A DNA stretch of 64,000 nt from Candidatus Hydrothermarchaeum profundi (GTDB taxonomy: Archaea; Hydrothermarchaeota; Hydrothermarchaeia; Hydrothermarchaeales; Hydrothermarchaeaceae): assembly GCA_002011125.2 (NCBI GenBank), contig MTMF02000009.1, positions 210,332 through 274,331 of the forward strand, in the 5' to 3' direction. A program made the position numbers and the translations under genes. Every line of letters begins with the position of its first letter. The first letter of the stretch is position 1. A model generated the notes under the pieces. It worked only from the letters and a program-made list of their open reading frames with translations, was not told the origin of the DNA and made no database searches. This document shows, one piece after another, positions 1 through 7,362 of this stretch.

Positions 1-897
1 GAGCTAGATAGAAATATTAAAGACATCACGGTCTGTGCTAGGGTTTCCCCAAGTCATAAAATTAGAATTGTCCAAGCCCTAAAGAATAACGGGCATATCG
101 TCGCTATGACCGGAGATGGAGTAAACGATGCTCCAGCTCTCAAAAAAGCTGATATAGGCATTGCTATGGGCATCACTGGCACGGATGTTACTAAAGAAGC
201 CAGTGACATAGTATTAGTCGACGATAATTTTGCTACTATAATAGCTGCCATAGAAGAAGGCAGGGTTATCTATAACAATATAAAGAAGTATATCCTCTTT
301 TTACTTTCCTGCAATATAGGAGAAATATTAGCCATGTTCTTTGCAGGGCTACTTGATTGGCCTTTGCCATTATTAGCAATACATATACTATATGTCAACC
401 TTGCTACAGATGGATTCCCGGCCATAGCGTTAGGCGTCGATCCACCAGAGCCTGATGTGATGAGAAGGCCCCCCAGAGACCCCAAAGAAAGCTTATTCAA
501 GAAAATTAAAGCTTCCATTGGTATTATGAGCATATATATTTCAATAGCAATACTTTTAGTCTTCTATTGGGCCTTACAAAGAACAAATTTAGATATCACT
601 CGCACCATAGTCTTTGCATCGTTGATTATGATTGAACTATTTAATGCTTATAATTGTAGATCAATAGAACACTCCATCTTTAAAATCGGGCCTCTAAAAA
701 ATAAATGGTTGAATATAGCTGTAATATGGGAATTTATACTATTAAATATCATTATCTTTGTAGCTTTTTTCAATCCTCTACTGCATACCGCCCCCATTTC
801 TCTTACTCAATACGCAGTGGTTTTCTCCATAGGTTTCTCTATAATCTTTTTTATAGAACTCTGGAAGAAGGTTGTCCAGCATCAAGTACGAGCTTAA
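1..897 (+). CDS. Cation-transporting P-type ATPase, C-terminal part
   Basis: ATP-driven cation pump of the plasma membrane, cut by the left window edge. The frame is open from base 1, so the first ATG at 106 is internal. The hinge motif TGDGVNDAPALKKADIG is complete, followed by GTDVTKEASDIVL and about six hydrophobic segments ending at a TAA stop. The segment IHILYVNLATDGFPAIALG resembles the transmembrane region of type II Ca2+-type ATPases (SERCA/PMR1), so calcium is the likeliest ion, but the phosphorylation and most ion-site residues lie partly outside. The last 47 bases overlap a convergent small gene. Confidence 0.93.
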   Translation, partial: ELDRNIKDITVCARVSPSHKIRIVQALKNNGHIVAMTGDGVNDAPALKKADIGIAMGITGTDVTKEASDIVLVDDNFATIIAAIEEGRVIYNNIKKYILFLLSCNIGEILAMFFAGLLDWPLPLLAIHILYVNLATDGFPAIALGVDPPEPDVMRRPPRDPKESLFKKIKASIGIMSIYISIAILLVFYWALQRTNLDITRTIVFASLIMIELFNAYNCRSIEHSIFKIGPLKNKWLNIAVIWEFILLNIIIFVAFFNPLLHTAPISLTQYAVVFSIGFSIIFFIELWKKVVQHQVRA

Positions 898-1213
898 TAG
901 CTTTTACTTCTCCTTTAGGAGTAATTTTAAATTTTTCAACAAGATCACCTGTTTCTTCCTCAATTTCATAAGCTACTAAAACTTCTCCCTTTTTACAAAG
1001 GAGGTCGAGGTCATCGAGTATAAGATGAAAAAGGGGGTGTTTTTTCTTTTCTGCATATTTAAACTTCAGGTGCTTAAGGCTTCTCGGGAGGTTAATACCA
1101 AAAATCTCGTCAACTCTTTTATCAATATTCTCTACCGCTCCCTTGATATCTTTGAAATGTAACTCTTTTTTAATTAGTAATACCAAAAGCCAAATATCTG
1201 GATTTGATAGCAT
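851..1213 (-). CDS. Hypothetical protein, last gene of the TauE/UspA operon
   Basis: I do not recognise this roughly 120-residue protein. It is soluble, charged and rich in Lys, Asp and Glu, with no cysteine cluster or membrane segment. The ATG at 1213 is preferred because GAGG lies about nine bases upstream; a TTG at 1228 would add five residues. It follows the UspA gene on the same strand, with a 20-bp inverted repeat in between. Its 3' end overlaps the convergent ATPase gene by 47 bases. It could be a small regulatory or binding protein, but nothing in the sequence proves that. Confidence 0.55.
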   Translation of the reverse strand: MLSNPDIWLLVLLIKKELHFKDIKGAVENIDKRVDEIFGINLPRSLKHLKFKYAEKKKHPLFHLILDDLDLLCKKGEVLVAYEIEEETGDLVEKFKITPKGEVKAIKLVLDAGQPSSRVL

Positions 1214-1233
1214 AATGTTAATCCTCAAAACTT

Positions 1234-1253
1234 AATTCTACTTAGGTAGAATT
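1234..1253. repeat. Inverted repeat with 8-bp arms
   Basis: AATTCTAC and GTAGAATT are perfect inverted arms around the four-base centre TTAG. The element lies between the UspA stop and the start of the downstream small gene on the same strand. It could be an operator or a hairpin at the operon's internal boundary. There is no T-run typical of an archaeal terminator next to it. Confidence 0.6.
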
Positions 1254-1296
1254 ATTTGTATATTCCCTAATGGGAAGCGGGTTATATACATTTATA

Positions 1297-2103
1297 TTAC
1301 TTTTTTACAACTAAAACAGATACAGGAGAATTTTTCACAATATGCGAGGAAAGACTGCCAGTAAGTTCCGCCAAGATGCCACGAATACCTGAATCCCCAA
1401 GAACTATTAAGTCAAAGTCTTTTTCTTGAGCTTCTAATACGATTTCCTCCTCTGGCACTCCCTCTCTAAAAACTGAACACGCCTCCAAGCCTTCTTTAAA
1501 TGCTCTTTCTACTAACTTATCTGCGATTGTCGCTTTATCCTTATATATTGACTTCAACTCATCACTTGCTCTTTCACTTCTAATAGGATACAAAAAAGGC
1601 TCTGGAACCACATATAAAAACTCTAAGGGACTTCTTGTAGCTTTAGCAAACTTAATAGCGTTTGAAACGACATATTCTGAATATTTCGGCAGATTAATAC
1701 ATGCCAAGATTTTTGATATCTTATTTCCTCTAAACACCAGCGTAGAAGTATTTATATTTTCAATTATATGCTCAGCATCCCCTCCTAATAACTTTTCCAA
1801 CGCTCCAGTTAACCCATGGGACCCTATTATCAAATAATCGAAATTTTTAGATTCTTCGAGTATCTCTTTTGCCGGATTTCCTCTTCTAACCCTTTTATCA
1901 CATTTAAGCCCATATTTACTAAGAATCTGATCTACTCTCTCCTGAACTTGGCGAATATCGATCTTCCTTTTAGGATCGTCTACCGTCAGTAAAGTTATGC
2001 TAGCATCCAAACCTTTAGCTAACCTCGCGGTGCCTTCAATGGCATTATATGACTCCTCAGATCCTCCGCTAGCATAAAGAATTTTAGGTTTATTTACTGC
2101 CAT
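1297..2103 (-). CDS. Tandem-domain universal stress protein (UspA family)
   Basis: Cytoplasmic stress protein of 268 residues with two UspA domains, about residues 6-135 and 136-268. Each domain starts with a hydrophobic strand (PKILYASGG, SKILACINL). The C-terminal copy retains the ATP-binding pattern of Gly-rich turns (GDSGIRGILAELTGSLSSH) and the N-terminal copy a similar one (GSHGLTGALEKLLGG). The start lies 14 bases inside the end of the TauE permease gene, so the two are probably translationally coupled. UspA proteins are commonly encoded beside transporters and may modulate them; that role is inferred here. Confidence 0.9.
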   Translation of the reverse strand: MAVNKPKILYASGGSEESYNAIEGTARLAKGLDASITLLTVDDPKRKIDIRQVQERVDQILSKYGLKCDKRVRRGNPAKEILEESKNFDYLIIGSHGLTGALEKLLGGDAEHIIENINTSTLVFRGNKISKILACINLPKYSEYVVSNAIKFAKATRSPLEFLYVVPEPFLYPIRSERASDELKSIYKDKATIADKLVERAFKEGLEACSVFREGVPEEEIVLEAQEKDFDLIVLGDSGIRGILAELTGSLSSHIVKNSPVSVLVVKK

Positions 2104-3100
2104 ATTTCTTCTCCCACATGACTCCTCTGATTAAAATATAAATTATGTTAAGACTCATTAGGGCAGCTGCAGAGATAATAATATATCCCGCCGCCAATCC
2201 CACACTTACGTATCCAAATGTTATTGATACTTGTTTTAAAACAACTGATATCGCTCCTGCAAATATTGTTAAAGCGAAATACAATCTTATCTTCATTCCT
2301 CTAACATACCTAGTTGCCACTGTGCCTATTTGAGCCCCGATAGAAGCTCCCACCAGCATTACCATAGCTGCAACGACATCCACCCGTCCTTCAATTGCAT
2401 ATAGTAATGTACCAATACCAGACGAAAATATTATCTCAAATAAGTCAGTACCTATTGCCACCGTAGTAGGAACGCCTAAAGTATAGATTAACGCAGGCAT
2501 CCTTACAAATCCGCCGCCTACACCTAAGAAACCTGCGAGAAAACCTGTTATAAATCCAATAATAAAGATCGCCCAAATCGATATCGATTTTATCTTTGAA
2601 GTTGGAAGTGAAATTTTTGGTGGGAGATTTATTGATTGCACCGCACTAGAAAAACTTGTCCCTATTTTTTCCGCTACACCATCATCTAATTCCCGGTTAA
2701 ATCTAAAGTAATCAAACACCATATAAAAACCAACACCGCCTAGTAGGAGAATATATATACCCCTAACTACCCCTCCCACAGCCCCGATGTCTTCAAGGTA
2801 GAGAACTAACTCTTTACCGACCTCGACCCCTAGAGCTGTGCCAATAAACATTAAAACTCCAAGCCTCAAATCAACGTTTCCCATTTTTCTATGCTTTAAG
2901 GTAGCTATAATAGACTTCCCCATCACATGAGCTAGGTCAGTACCTATAGCATACGCCATTGGAAATCCAAAGATATTAAGAGCCGGAGTAACTATAAAAG
3001 CGCCTCCTATACCAAAGAACCCTCCCAGGACCCCTACACAAAAACCTATTATTATAAGAACAAAAGAACTTATTTCAACTCCTGCTATTGGAAGATACAT
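2090..3100 (-). CDS. TauE/SafE-family membrane permease
   Basis: Integral membrane protein, about 336 residues with 8-9 hydrophobic helices in two repeated halves. Each half opens with a glycine-rich motif (GVLGGFFGIGGAFIVTPAL and GFLAGFLGVGGGFVRMPAL), the hallmark of TauE/SafE (DUF81) anion exporters. Family substrates are sulfite, sulfonates or other organic anions; the substrate here is unknown. The ATG at 3100 is preferred over a longer start at 3133. It begins one base after the stop of a 58-codon ORF, and GAGGAG lies just upstream. It is followed by the overlapping UspA gene. Confidence 0.9.
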   Translation of the reverse strand: MYLPIAGVEISSFVLIIIGFCVGVLGGFFGIGGAFIVTPALNIFGFPMAYAIGTDLAHVMGKSIIATLKHRKMGNVDLRLGVLMFIGTALGVEVGKELVLYLEDIGAVGGVVRGIYILLLGGVGFYMVFDYFRFNRELDDGVAEKIGTSFSSAVQSINLPPKISLPTSKIKSISIWAIFIIGFITGFLAGFLGVGGGFVRMPALIYTLGVPTTVAIGTDLFEIIFSSGIGTLLYAIEGRVDVVAAMVMLVGASIGAQIGTVATRYVRGMKIRLYFALTIFAGAISVVLKQVSITFGYVSVGLAAGYIIISAAALMSLNIIYILIRGVMWEKKYGSK

Positions 3101-3101
3101 T

Positions 3102-3278
3102 TTAAGAAAACTCCTCTTTCGCTTCAATTCCAAACAAACTAAATATAAAATCAGCTAGTATGCCCAGGATTATTCCCTCAAGAATAATAAGGATGATAGA
3201 TAAAATAGCGAAAGTGTGAGGGTCTGTTTGACTAATCTTACTCAAATATGACAAAGCCTCGGATAGACCTACTACCAT
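3102..3278 (-). CDS. Small membrane protein coupled to the TauE permease
   Basis: A 58-residue ORF with ATG start and TAA stop. It has one strong hydrophobic helix (about residues 23-48, AILSIILIILEGIILG) and charged ends. Its stop is one base before the TauE start, a tight coupling that suggests it works with or regulates the permease. I know of no named family. A TATA-like stretch on the minus strand about 30 bases upstream (around 3309-3318) could be the promoter for the whole operon. Confidence 0.6.
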   Translation of the reverse strand: MVVGLSEALSYLSKISQTDPHTFAILSIILIILEGIILGILADFIFSLFGIEAKEEFS

Positions 3279-3320
3279 ACAAAAAAGGTCTCCCTAACGT
3301 AGGATTGTATAATAAATAAC

Positions 3321-3404
3321 CGGGAGGCTGTAGATTGCCCCCCACCTGCTCACAACTACCCTGACCAACTCCTTATGGAGCTTTTAGTGACGGCCTTGAC
3401 ATCA
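3321..3404. ncRNA. GC-rich intergenic island, possible structured RNA
   Basis: This stretch between the alba stop and the TauE-operon promoter is markedly richer in G and C than its AT-rich flanks. AGGCTGT (3325-3331) can pair with ACGGCCT (3390-3396) as a seven-pair stem, and CTCC-TTAT-GGAG forms an inner hairpin. On the plus strand the outer stem is followed by TG, then ACA three bases before TCA, reminiscent of an H/ACA guide RNA. No upper stem or k-turn is convincing. The strand is unresolved; it could also be the alba 3' UTR. Confidence 0.3.
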
Positions 3405-3408
3405 ATTT

Positions 3409-3678
3409 TTACTTTGCCAAAGTAATTTCCATTGCTGAAACATTCATCGTTGTGCCGTCTTCTCTTGTCAGCTCCTCAGTGCTTATATTTATGTTCTTTA
3501 TTTTCACACCTGGCATGAACCTATTTCTAACGATCTCTGCTGCATCTACAGCGCGGCTTATTGCTTGTCCTCTAGATTTGAGGACAACTTCACCTGCTCT
3601 GCTTAGCTGCGTTGTTACAGCCAGGACATAGTTCATAACGGGTTTATTGCCTACGTATACCACATTGTCTTCTGCCAT
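3409..3678 (-). CDS. alba: Alba chromatin/RNA-binding protein
   Basis: Small basic dimeric nucleic-acid-binding protein that coats archaeal DNA and also binds RNA. The 89 residues match the family over their whole length: [15 protein letters not shown] at the N terminus with the acetylatable lysine region, then [19 protein letters not shown] and a C-terminal beta-hairpin. It lies upstream of, and parallel to, the TauE operon and downstream of the Sm-like gene. A purine-rich GGAGG-like site precedes the ATG. Confidence 0.96.
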   Translation of the reverse strand: MAEDNVVYVGNKPVMNYVLAVTTQLSRAGEVVLKSRGQAISRAVDAAEIVRNRFMPGVKIKNINISTEELTREDGTTMNVSAMEITLAK

Positions 3679-3752
3679 GCTGACTACCTCCTTCGCTTAA
3701 CTTGGAATACCTCTCGCATTACATTTCAAATGTTTATATTATAAAACATTTT

Positions 3753-3968
3753 CTATTGTGTGGATATGAGCATTATTTTACTTCCTTTTATTATCTTATT
3801 TCCAGCTCTAGATCCTTCCTCGCCAGTATAAGTCTCCAGGGTTAAATTTATATAATCATCATAATTCCTCAGAATCCCCTTTACCTCCTCACCATTTTTC
3901 AGTATCACTAACACAGGCTTATTTAAGGAAAATTTAAGTAGGTCATCAGGTTTAATTACCATCGTCAT
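3753..3968 (-). CDS. Sm-like archaeal protein (LSm/SmAP)
   Basis: RNA-binding LSm protein that forms heptameric rings, 71 residues. Sm1 is visible as LNKPVLVILKNGEEVKGILRNYDDYINLTLE, and Sm2 as the terminal IIKGSKIMLIS strand with the Gly-Ser turn. The N terminus could start at the second ATG (position 3962), which would leave a nearly leaderless mRNA from a TATA element near 3989. The gene ends with TAG. Reading through that codon would add only eight further residues before TGA at 3726-3728. Confidence 0.95.
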   Translation of the reverse strand: MTMVIKPDDLLKFSLNKPVLVILKNGEEVKGILRNYDDYINLTLETYTGEEGSRAGNKIIKGSKIMLISTQ

Positions 3969-4010
3969 TATTTATATACTTCATATATAAAAAGTATTGG
4001 AGGTTTTGGC
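3969..4010. promoter_or_regulatory. Divergent lsm / tbp promoter region
   Basis: This 42-base spacer holds two overlapping AT-rich TATA-like elements (TTTATATA and CATATATAAAAAG) serving the divergent Sm-like and TATA-binding protein genes. A strong GGAGG site precedes the tbp ATG. On the minus strand the distance from TATA to the lsm start (about 21-27 bases) suits a leaderless transcript. Because tbp encodes TBP itself, autoregulation is possible, but nothing in the sequence shows it. Confidence 0.6.
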
Positions 4011-4550
4011 ATGGCTAAAGTAGAAATTGAAAATGTAGTAGCTAGTACTTCGCTCGGACAAAAATTTGATCTCGGATTAATCACAGTAGCCCTCGATAAT
4101 GTTGAGTATGAGCCGGAGCAGTTTCCCGGGCTCGTATATCATTTAGATGAACCAAAGGCCGCCGCATTAATTTTTGGGTCAGGCAAAATAGTATGCACTG
4201 GAGCAAAAAGTATTGAAGAAGCAAAATTGGCGATTGACAGAATCGTTGAAAGAATTAGAGAAGCGGGAATAGAAATTAATAAAAAGCCAGAAGTAATCGT
4301 TCAAAATGTAGTGGCTACTGCAAATTTAAATACGGAACTAAACTTAGATGCCATAGCTATCGGCTTGGATAATACAGAATATGAGCCGGAGCAGTTTCCC
4401 GGGCTCGTATATCGGATGCAAGACCCAAAAGTTGTTCTCCTATTATTCGGGTCAGGCAAAATAGTATGCACTGGAGCAAAAAGCGTGGAGGATGCTGAAA
4501 GAGCGGCTGAAAATGTCGCTAAAAAACTTAAGGAGTTAGGATTGTTTTGA
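4011..4550 (+). CDS. tbp: TATA-box-binding protein TBP
   Basis: General archaeal transcription factor of 179 residues that binds the TATA box and recruits TFB. Two direct repeats of about 91 residues form the saddle; each contains EYEPEQFPGLVY and LLFGSGKIVCTGAKS-type motifs. There is no acidic N-terminal extension. Two stretches, 34 and 35 bases long, are identical between the repeats at the DNA level. The TGA stop overlaps the TTG start of the aIF2-beta gene, so both are likely co-translated. Confidence 0.98.
   Translation: MAKVEIENVVASTSLGQKFDLGLITVALDNVEYEPEQFPGLVYHLDEPKAAALIFGSGKIVCTGAKSIEEAKLAIDRIVERIREAGIEINKKPEVIVQNVVATANLNTELNLDAIAIGLDNTEYEPEQFPGLVYRMQDPKVVLLLFGSGKIVCTGAKSVEDAERAAENVAKKLKELGLF
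4107..4413. repeat. Identical DNA tracts within the two TBP repeats
   Basis: Bases 4107-4140 are identical to 4380-4413. A second pair, 4176-4210 and 4449-4483 (the latter just past this feature), is also identical. Both pairs share a spacing of 273 bases, exactly 91 codons. Protein repeats of this age normally diverge at synonymous sites, so recent gene conversion between the halves is a reasonable inference. Confidence 0.85.
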
Positions 4551-5167
4551 ATTACGAGGAATTACTAGAAAAAGCTTACTCAGAATTACCAGATGTAGTG
4601 AAGGAGCACCATAGATTTGAGAAGCCCGAGATATATTCTATAATACAGGGGAAGGCCACGGTAGTCCAGAACCTAGGAGAAGTTTCAAAAGCAATTAATA
4701 GAGACCCAGATATGCTTGCCAAATTCCTCCTTAAGGAATTCGGTACCTCAGGTACCCATGACGGCCAGCATTTGGTAATGAAAGGGCAATTCCGGAAGGA
4801 GCAGATACAGGAGCGCTTCGAGGCATTCTTAAATGAGTATGTCTTATGCGGAGAATGTGGAAGACCTGACACCAAAATCGCTAGAGAAGGAAGAGTGAGT
4901 TTCCTTAAATGCGAAGCCTGCGGCGCGAGGCAGCCTTTAGGAGTATTAAAGACTACCCCCAAAAGGGAAGAGAATAAAAATCCTGAAGTCGGGGACGAAA
5001 TAACGATAGAGATTACACGGACAGGGAAAAAAGGCGATGGAATGGCAAGAATGGGAGGGTATATCGTTTTTGTTTCAGGCGCAAAGATCGGTCAGAAAGT
5101 AAAGGCAAGGATCACAGGAGTTCAAGGTAGCACTCTATTTGCTAGCGTAATAGAAGTCCTTAATTAA
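4547..5167 (+). CDS. Translation initiation factor aIF2 subunit beta with TRAM domain
   Basis: Beta subunit of the archaeal initiation factor 2 trimer, which brings initiator tRNA to the ribosome. Residues 1-130 form the aIF2-beta/aIF5 fold, with zinc-finger cysteines in CGECGRPDTK and CEACGA. Residues about 145-206 are a TRAM domain (IEITRTGKKGDGMAR), a fusion found in several euryarchaeal lineages. The start is TTG, overlapping the TBP stop. Family length with TRAM is about 200 residues, as seen here. Confidence 0.95.
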   Translation: MNYEELLEKAYSELPDVVKEHHRFEKPEIYSIIQGKATVVQNLGEVSKAINRDPDMLAKFLLKEFGTSGTHDGQHLVMKGQFRKEQIQERFEAFLNEYVLCGECGRPDTKIAREGRVSFLKCEACGARQPLGVLKTTPKREENKNPEVGDEITIEITRTGKKGDGMARMGGYIVFVSGAKIGQKVKARITGVQGSTLFASVIEVLN

Positions 5168-5197
5168 AATATTCTAAGTGTTGTTAAGGAGAGGAGA

Positions 5198-5233
5198 GTG
5201 CTATGGGGGAAAATAGCACCCGGACCCCATAGC
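5198..5233 (+). other. Two mutually exclusive hairpins after the aIF2-beta gene
   Basis: GTGCTAT (5198-5204) can pair with ATAGCAC (5213-5219). Alternatively GCTATGGGG (5200-5208) pairs over nine bases with CCCCATAGC (5225-5233). The arms overlap, so only one stem can form at a time. A T-rich run (TTTTTTATTTTTT) follows about 30 bases later, between two convergent genes, so a terminator or a small structured RNA is possible. Confidence 0.5.
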
Positions 5234-5297
5234 TATAGAAGGGCATAAAAACTATTAGTATGTGATTTTTTATTTTTTACTTAAAAAAAAATTTAAT

Positions 5298-7301
5298 TTA
5301 TTCTACCTTGCTTCCACTCTCGATCTCGCTGTCCGTGGTTATCAAGGAAATCTTTTTAGGTGTAACTGCCGCAAGGAGCATCGCCTCGCTTTTTATACCC
5401 TTAATGATGCGGGGTTTCATATTGTTGACTATCACTATAGATTTTCCGTTAAGCTCTTCTGGAGTGTAGTGCTTACCGATGCCCGCTATAAGTTGTTTTT
5501 CTCTACCCCCTACGTCTACTTTAATCTTTACTAAATCAGAATTTTTAATCCTCTCAGCCTTAATTATTTTAGCGGTTCTTAAATCAAGCCTAGAAAAATA
5601 CTGATAGTCAACTTCCTCAAAGAGTTTGTCAAGTTCTGACACCTGTGATGTTACTTTTTTAAGGTCCTCAATATCTCTATCCCCCAGTTTTGGGAATAAA
5701 GGTTTTGGCTCATTAATCTTATGCCCAGCATTTATCCTCCGCCCTATGGATCTCATATCTCCTAATTCAACATTCAATTGTCGACATATCTCGTGTGAAC
5801 TCTTCGGAAGATAAGGACTTAAGAGCACCGCTAAATCATAGCAGAGGTTTGCACAAACATGTAATGTAGTTGCTGCTTTTTTTCTATTTTCTTTTACGGC
5901 TTTCCAGGGTTCATTAGCCTGAAAATATTTATTTCCCCTATCCGATAATTCCAATACCTTCCTCAAACCGTCACGCAAATGTATATCCCATATTAGGTCG
6001 CTTATAACTTCAGCATATTCCTTGCCTAAATCTATCACTTTCTCATCTTTATCTTCTAATTCCCCTTCGGGAACTTTACTCTCAAAATTCCTCTGGATAA
6101 AACTAAATGTGCGATAAATGAAATTTCCTAGATTTCCTACTAGCTCTTTATTAACCCTCTCTTGGAATTCTTTCCATTTCCATTCTGTATCATTAGTTTC
6201 AGGTATAAGAAGAGTTAGATAGAAGCGCCAGATATCTGAACTAAGACCCGCCTTAGGCAGATTTTCGCAGAAAACTCCCCAGCCTTTAGACTTAGAAATC
6301 TTGTCTCCTTCATAATTCAAATATTGTAATCCCGCAACCCTATAAGGTAGAGTGTATTCCCCACATGCTAAAAGCATTCCAGGCCAGAATATCGTATGGA
6401 ATGGGATATTATCTTTTCCAATAAAATGGAAAATAAAAGAATCATCCTCCTGCCAAAATCTCCTCCATTCCTCTGGCTTTCCAATTTTCTTAGCCCATTC
6501 TTTAGTTGATGAGATATATCCTATCGGGGCATCAAACCACACATAAAATACCTTATCTTCATATCCTTTTAGAGGTATTTTTACCCCCCATTTTATATCC
6601 CTAGTAATACATCTGGGTTTCAATCCTTCTCCCATCCACCCCATTGCCATATTAACTACTTGACTTGACCATAATTTCTCTTTACTTTTTATCCACTCCC
6701 TGAGTTGCGGTTCGAGTTTATCAAGGTTGAGAAAGAGATGCTTAACTTTCCTAAAAACAGGCCGAGTGCCACATATCGCACATCTCGGTTCATTTAACTC
6801 ATCTGGATTTAATAATGTAGAACATCTCTCACATTGGTCTCCTCTGGCATTTTCATATCCACATTTAGGGCAAACTCCCTCAACATACCTATCTGGTAAA
6901 ATTCTTTTATCTTTTTCACAATAGGGAAGCTTTAATACTCCCTCACTAATGTACCCATTTTCATAAATCTTTTTGAAAAATTCTTGAGTCGTTTTATGAT
7001 GCTCAGGAAGAGAGGTCCTCGAAAAGTTGTCATAGGAGATATCAAGCCAATCGTAAATCCCCTTATGGATCTCATAATACTTGTCGCATAATTCTTTTGG
7101 CGTCACTCCTGCCTTTTCCGCGGACACCTCGATAGGAGTTCCATGCTCGTCGCTCCCACCTATAAATACGGTCTCGTACCCAGCTAACCTACAAAACCTA
7201 GCAAAAATGTCGCTCGGCAGATGTGATCCTGCTATGTTCCCAATATGCGGAACATTATTTACATAGGGTAATGCACAGGTTACTAGTATTTTCTTTTTCA
7301 T
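5298..7301 (-). CDS. metG: Methionyl-tRNA synthetase
   Basis: Charges tRNA-Met in the cytoplasm. The 667-residue protein has the class I HIGH-type motif HIGN (19-22) and KISKS (334-338). Four-cysteine zinc knuckles lie at 144-177 (CPKC, CERC, CAIC). The C-terminal 110 residues are an EMAP/Trbp111-like tRNA-binding domain (FSRLDLRTAKI), so catalytic and tRNA-binding parts are on one chain. It stands alone on the minus strand, convergent with aIF2-beta, and has no unusual features. Confidence 0.98.
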   Translation of the reverse strand: MKKKILVTCALPYVNNVPHIGNIAGSHLPSDIFARFCRLAGYETVFIGGSDEHGTPIEVSAEKAGVTPKELCDKYYEIHKGIYDWLDISYDNFSRTSLPEHHKTTQEFFKKIYENGYISEGVLKLPYCEKDKRILPDRYVEGVCPKCGYENARGDQCERCSTLLNPDELNEPRCAICGTRPVFRKVKHLFLNLDKLEPQLREWIKSKEKLWSSQVVNMAMGWMGEGLKPRCITRDIKWGVKIPLKGYEDKVFYVWFDAPIGYISSTKEWAKKIGKPEEWRRFWQEDDSFIFHFIGKDNIPFHTIFWPGMLLACGEYTLPYRVAGLQYLNYEGDKISKSKGWGVFCENLPKAGLSSDIWRFYLTLLIPETNDTEWKWKEFQERVNKELVGNLGNFIYRTFSFIQRNFESKVPEGELEDKDEKVIDLGKEYAEVISDLIWDIHLRDGLRKVLELSDRGNKYFQANEPWKAVKENRKKAATTLHVCANLCYDLAVLLSPYLPKSSHEICRQLNVELGDMRSIGRRINAGHKINEPKPLFPKLGDRDIEDLKKVTSQVSELDKLFEEVDYQYFSRLDLRTAKIIKAERIKNSDLVKIKVDVGGREKQLIAGIGKHYTPEELNGKSIVIVNNMKPRIIKGIKSEAMLLAAVTPKKISLITTDSEIESGSKVE

Positions 7302-7362
7302 ACGCCCGCCATATTAGGTTAAGAAAATATATAAATTCGATGCTCCTTGTTTGCTTAATTAG

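Noticed and set aside
5262-5534. Plus-strand ORF of 90 codons at the end of metG
   Set aside because: It is antisense to the conserved tRNA-binding domain of MetG. It is a composition shadow.
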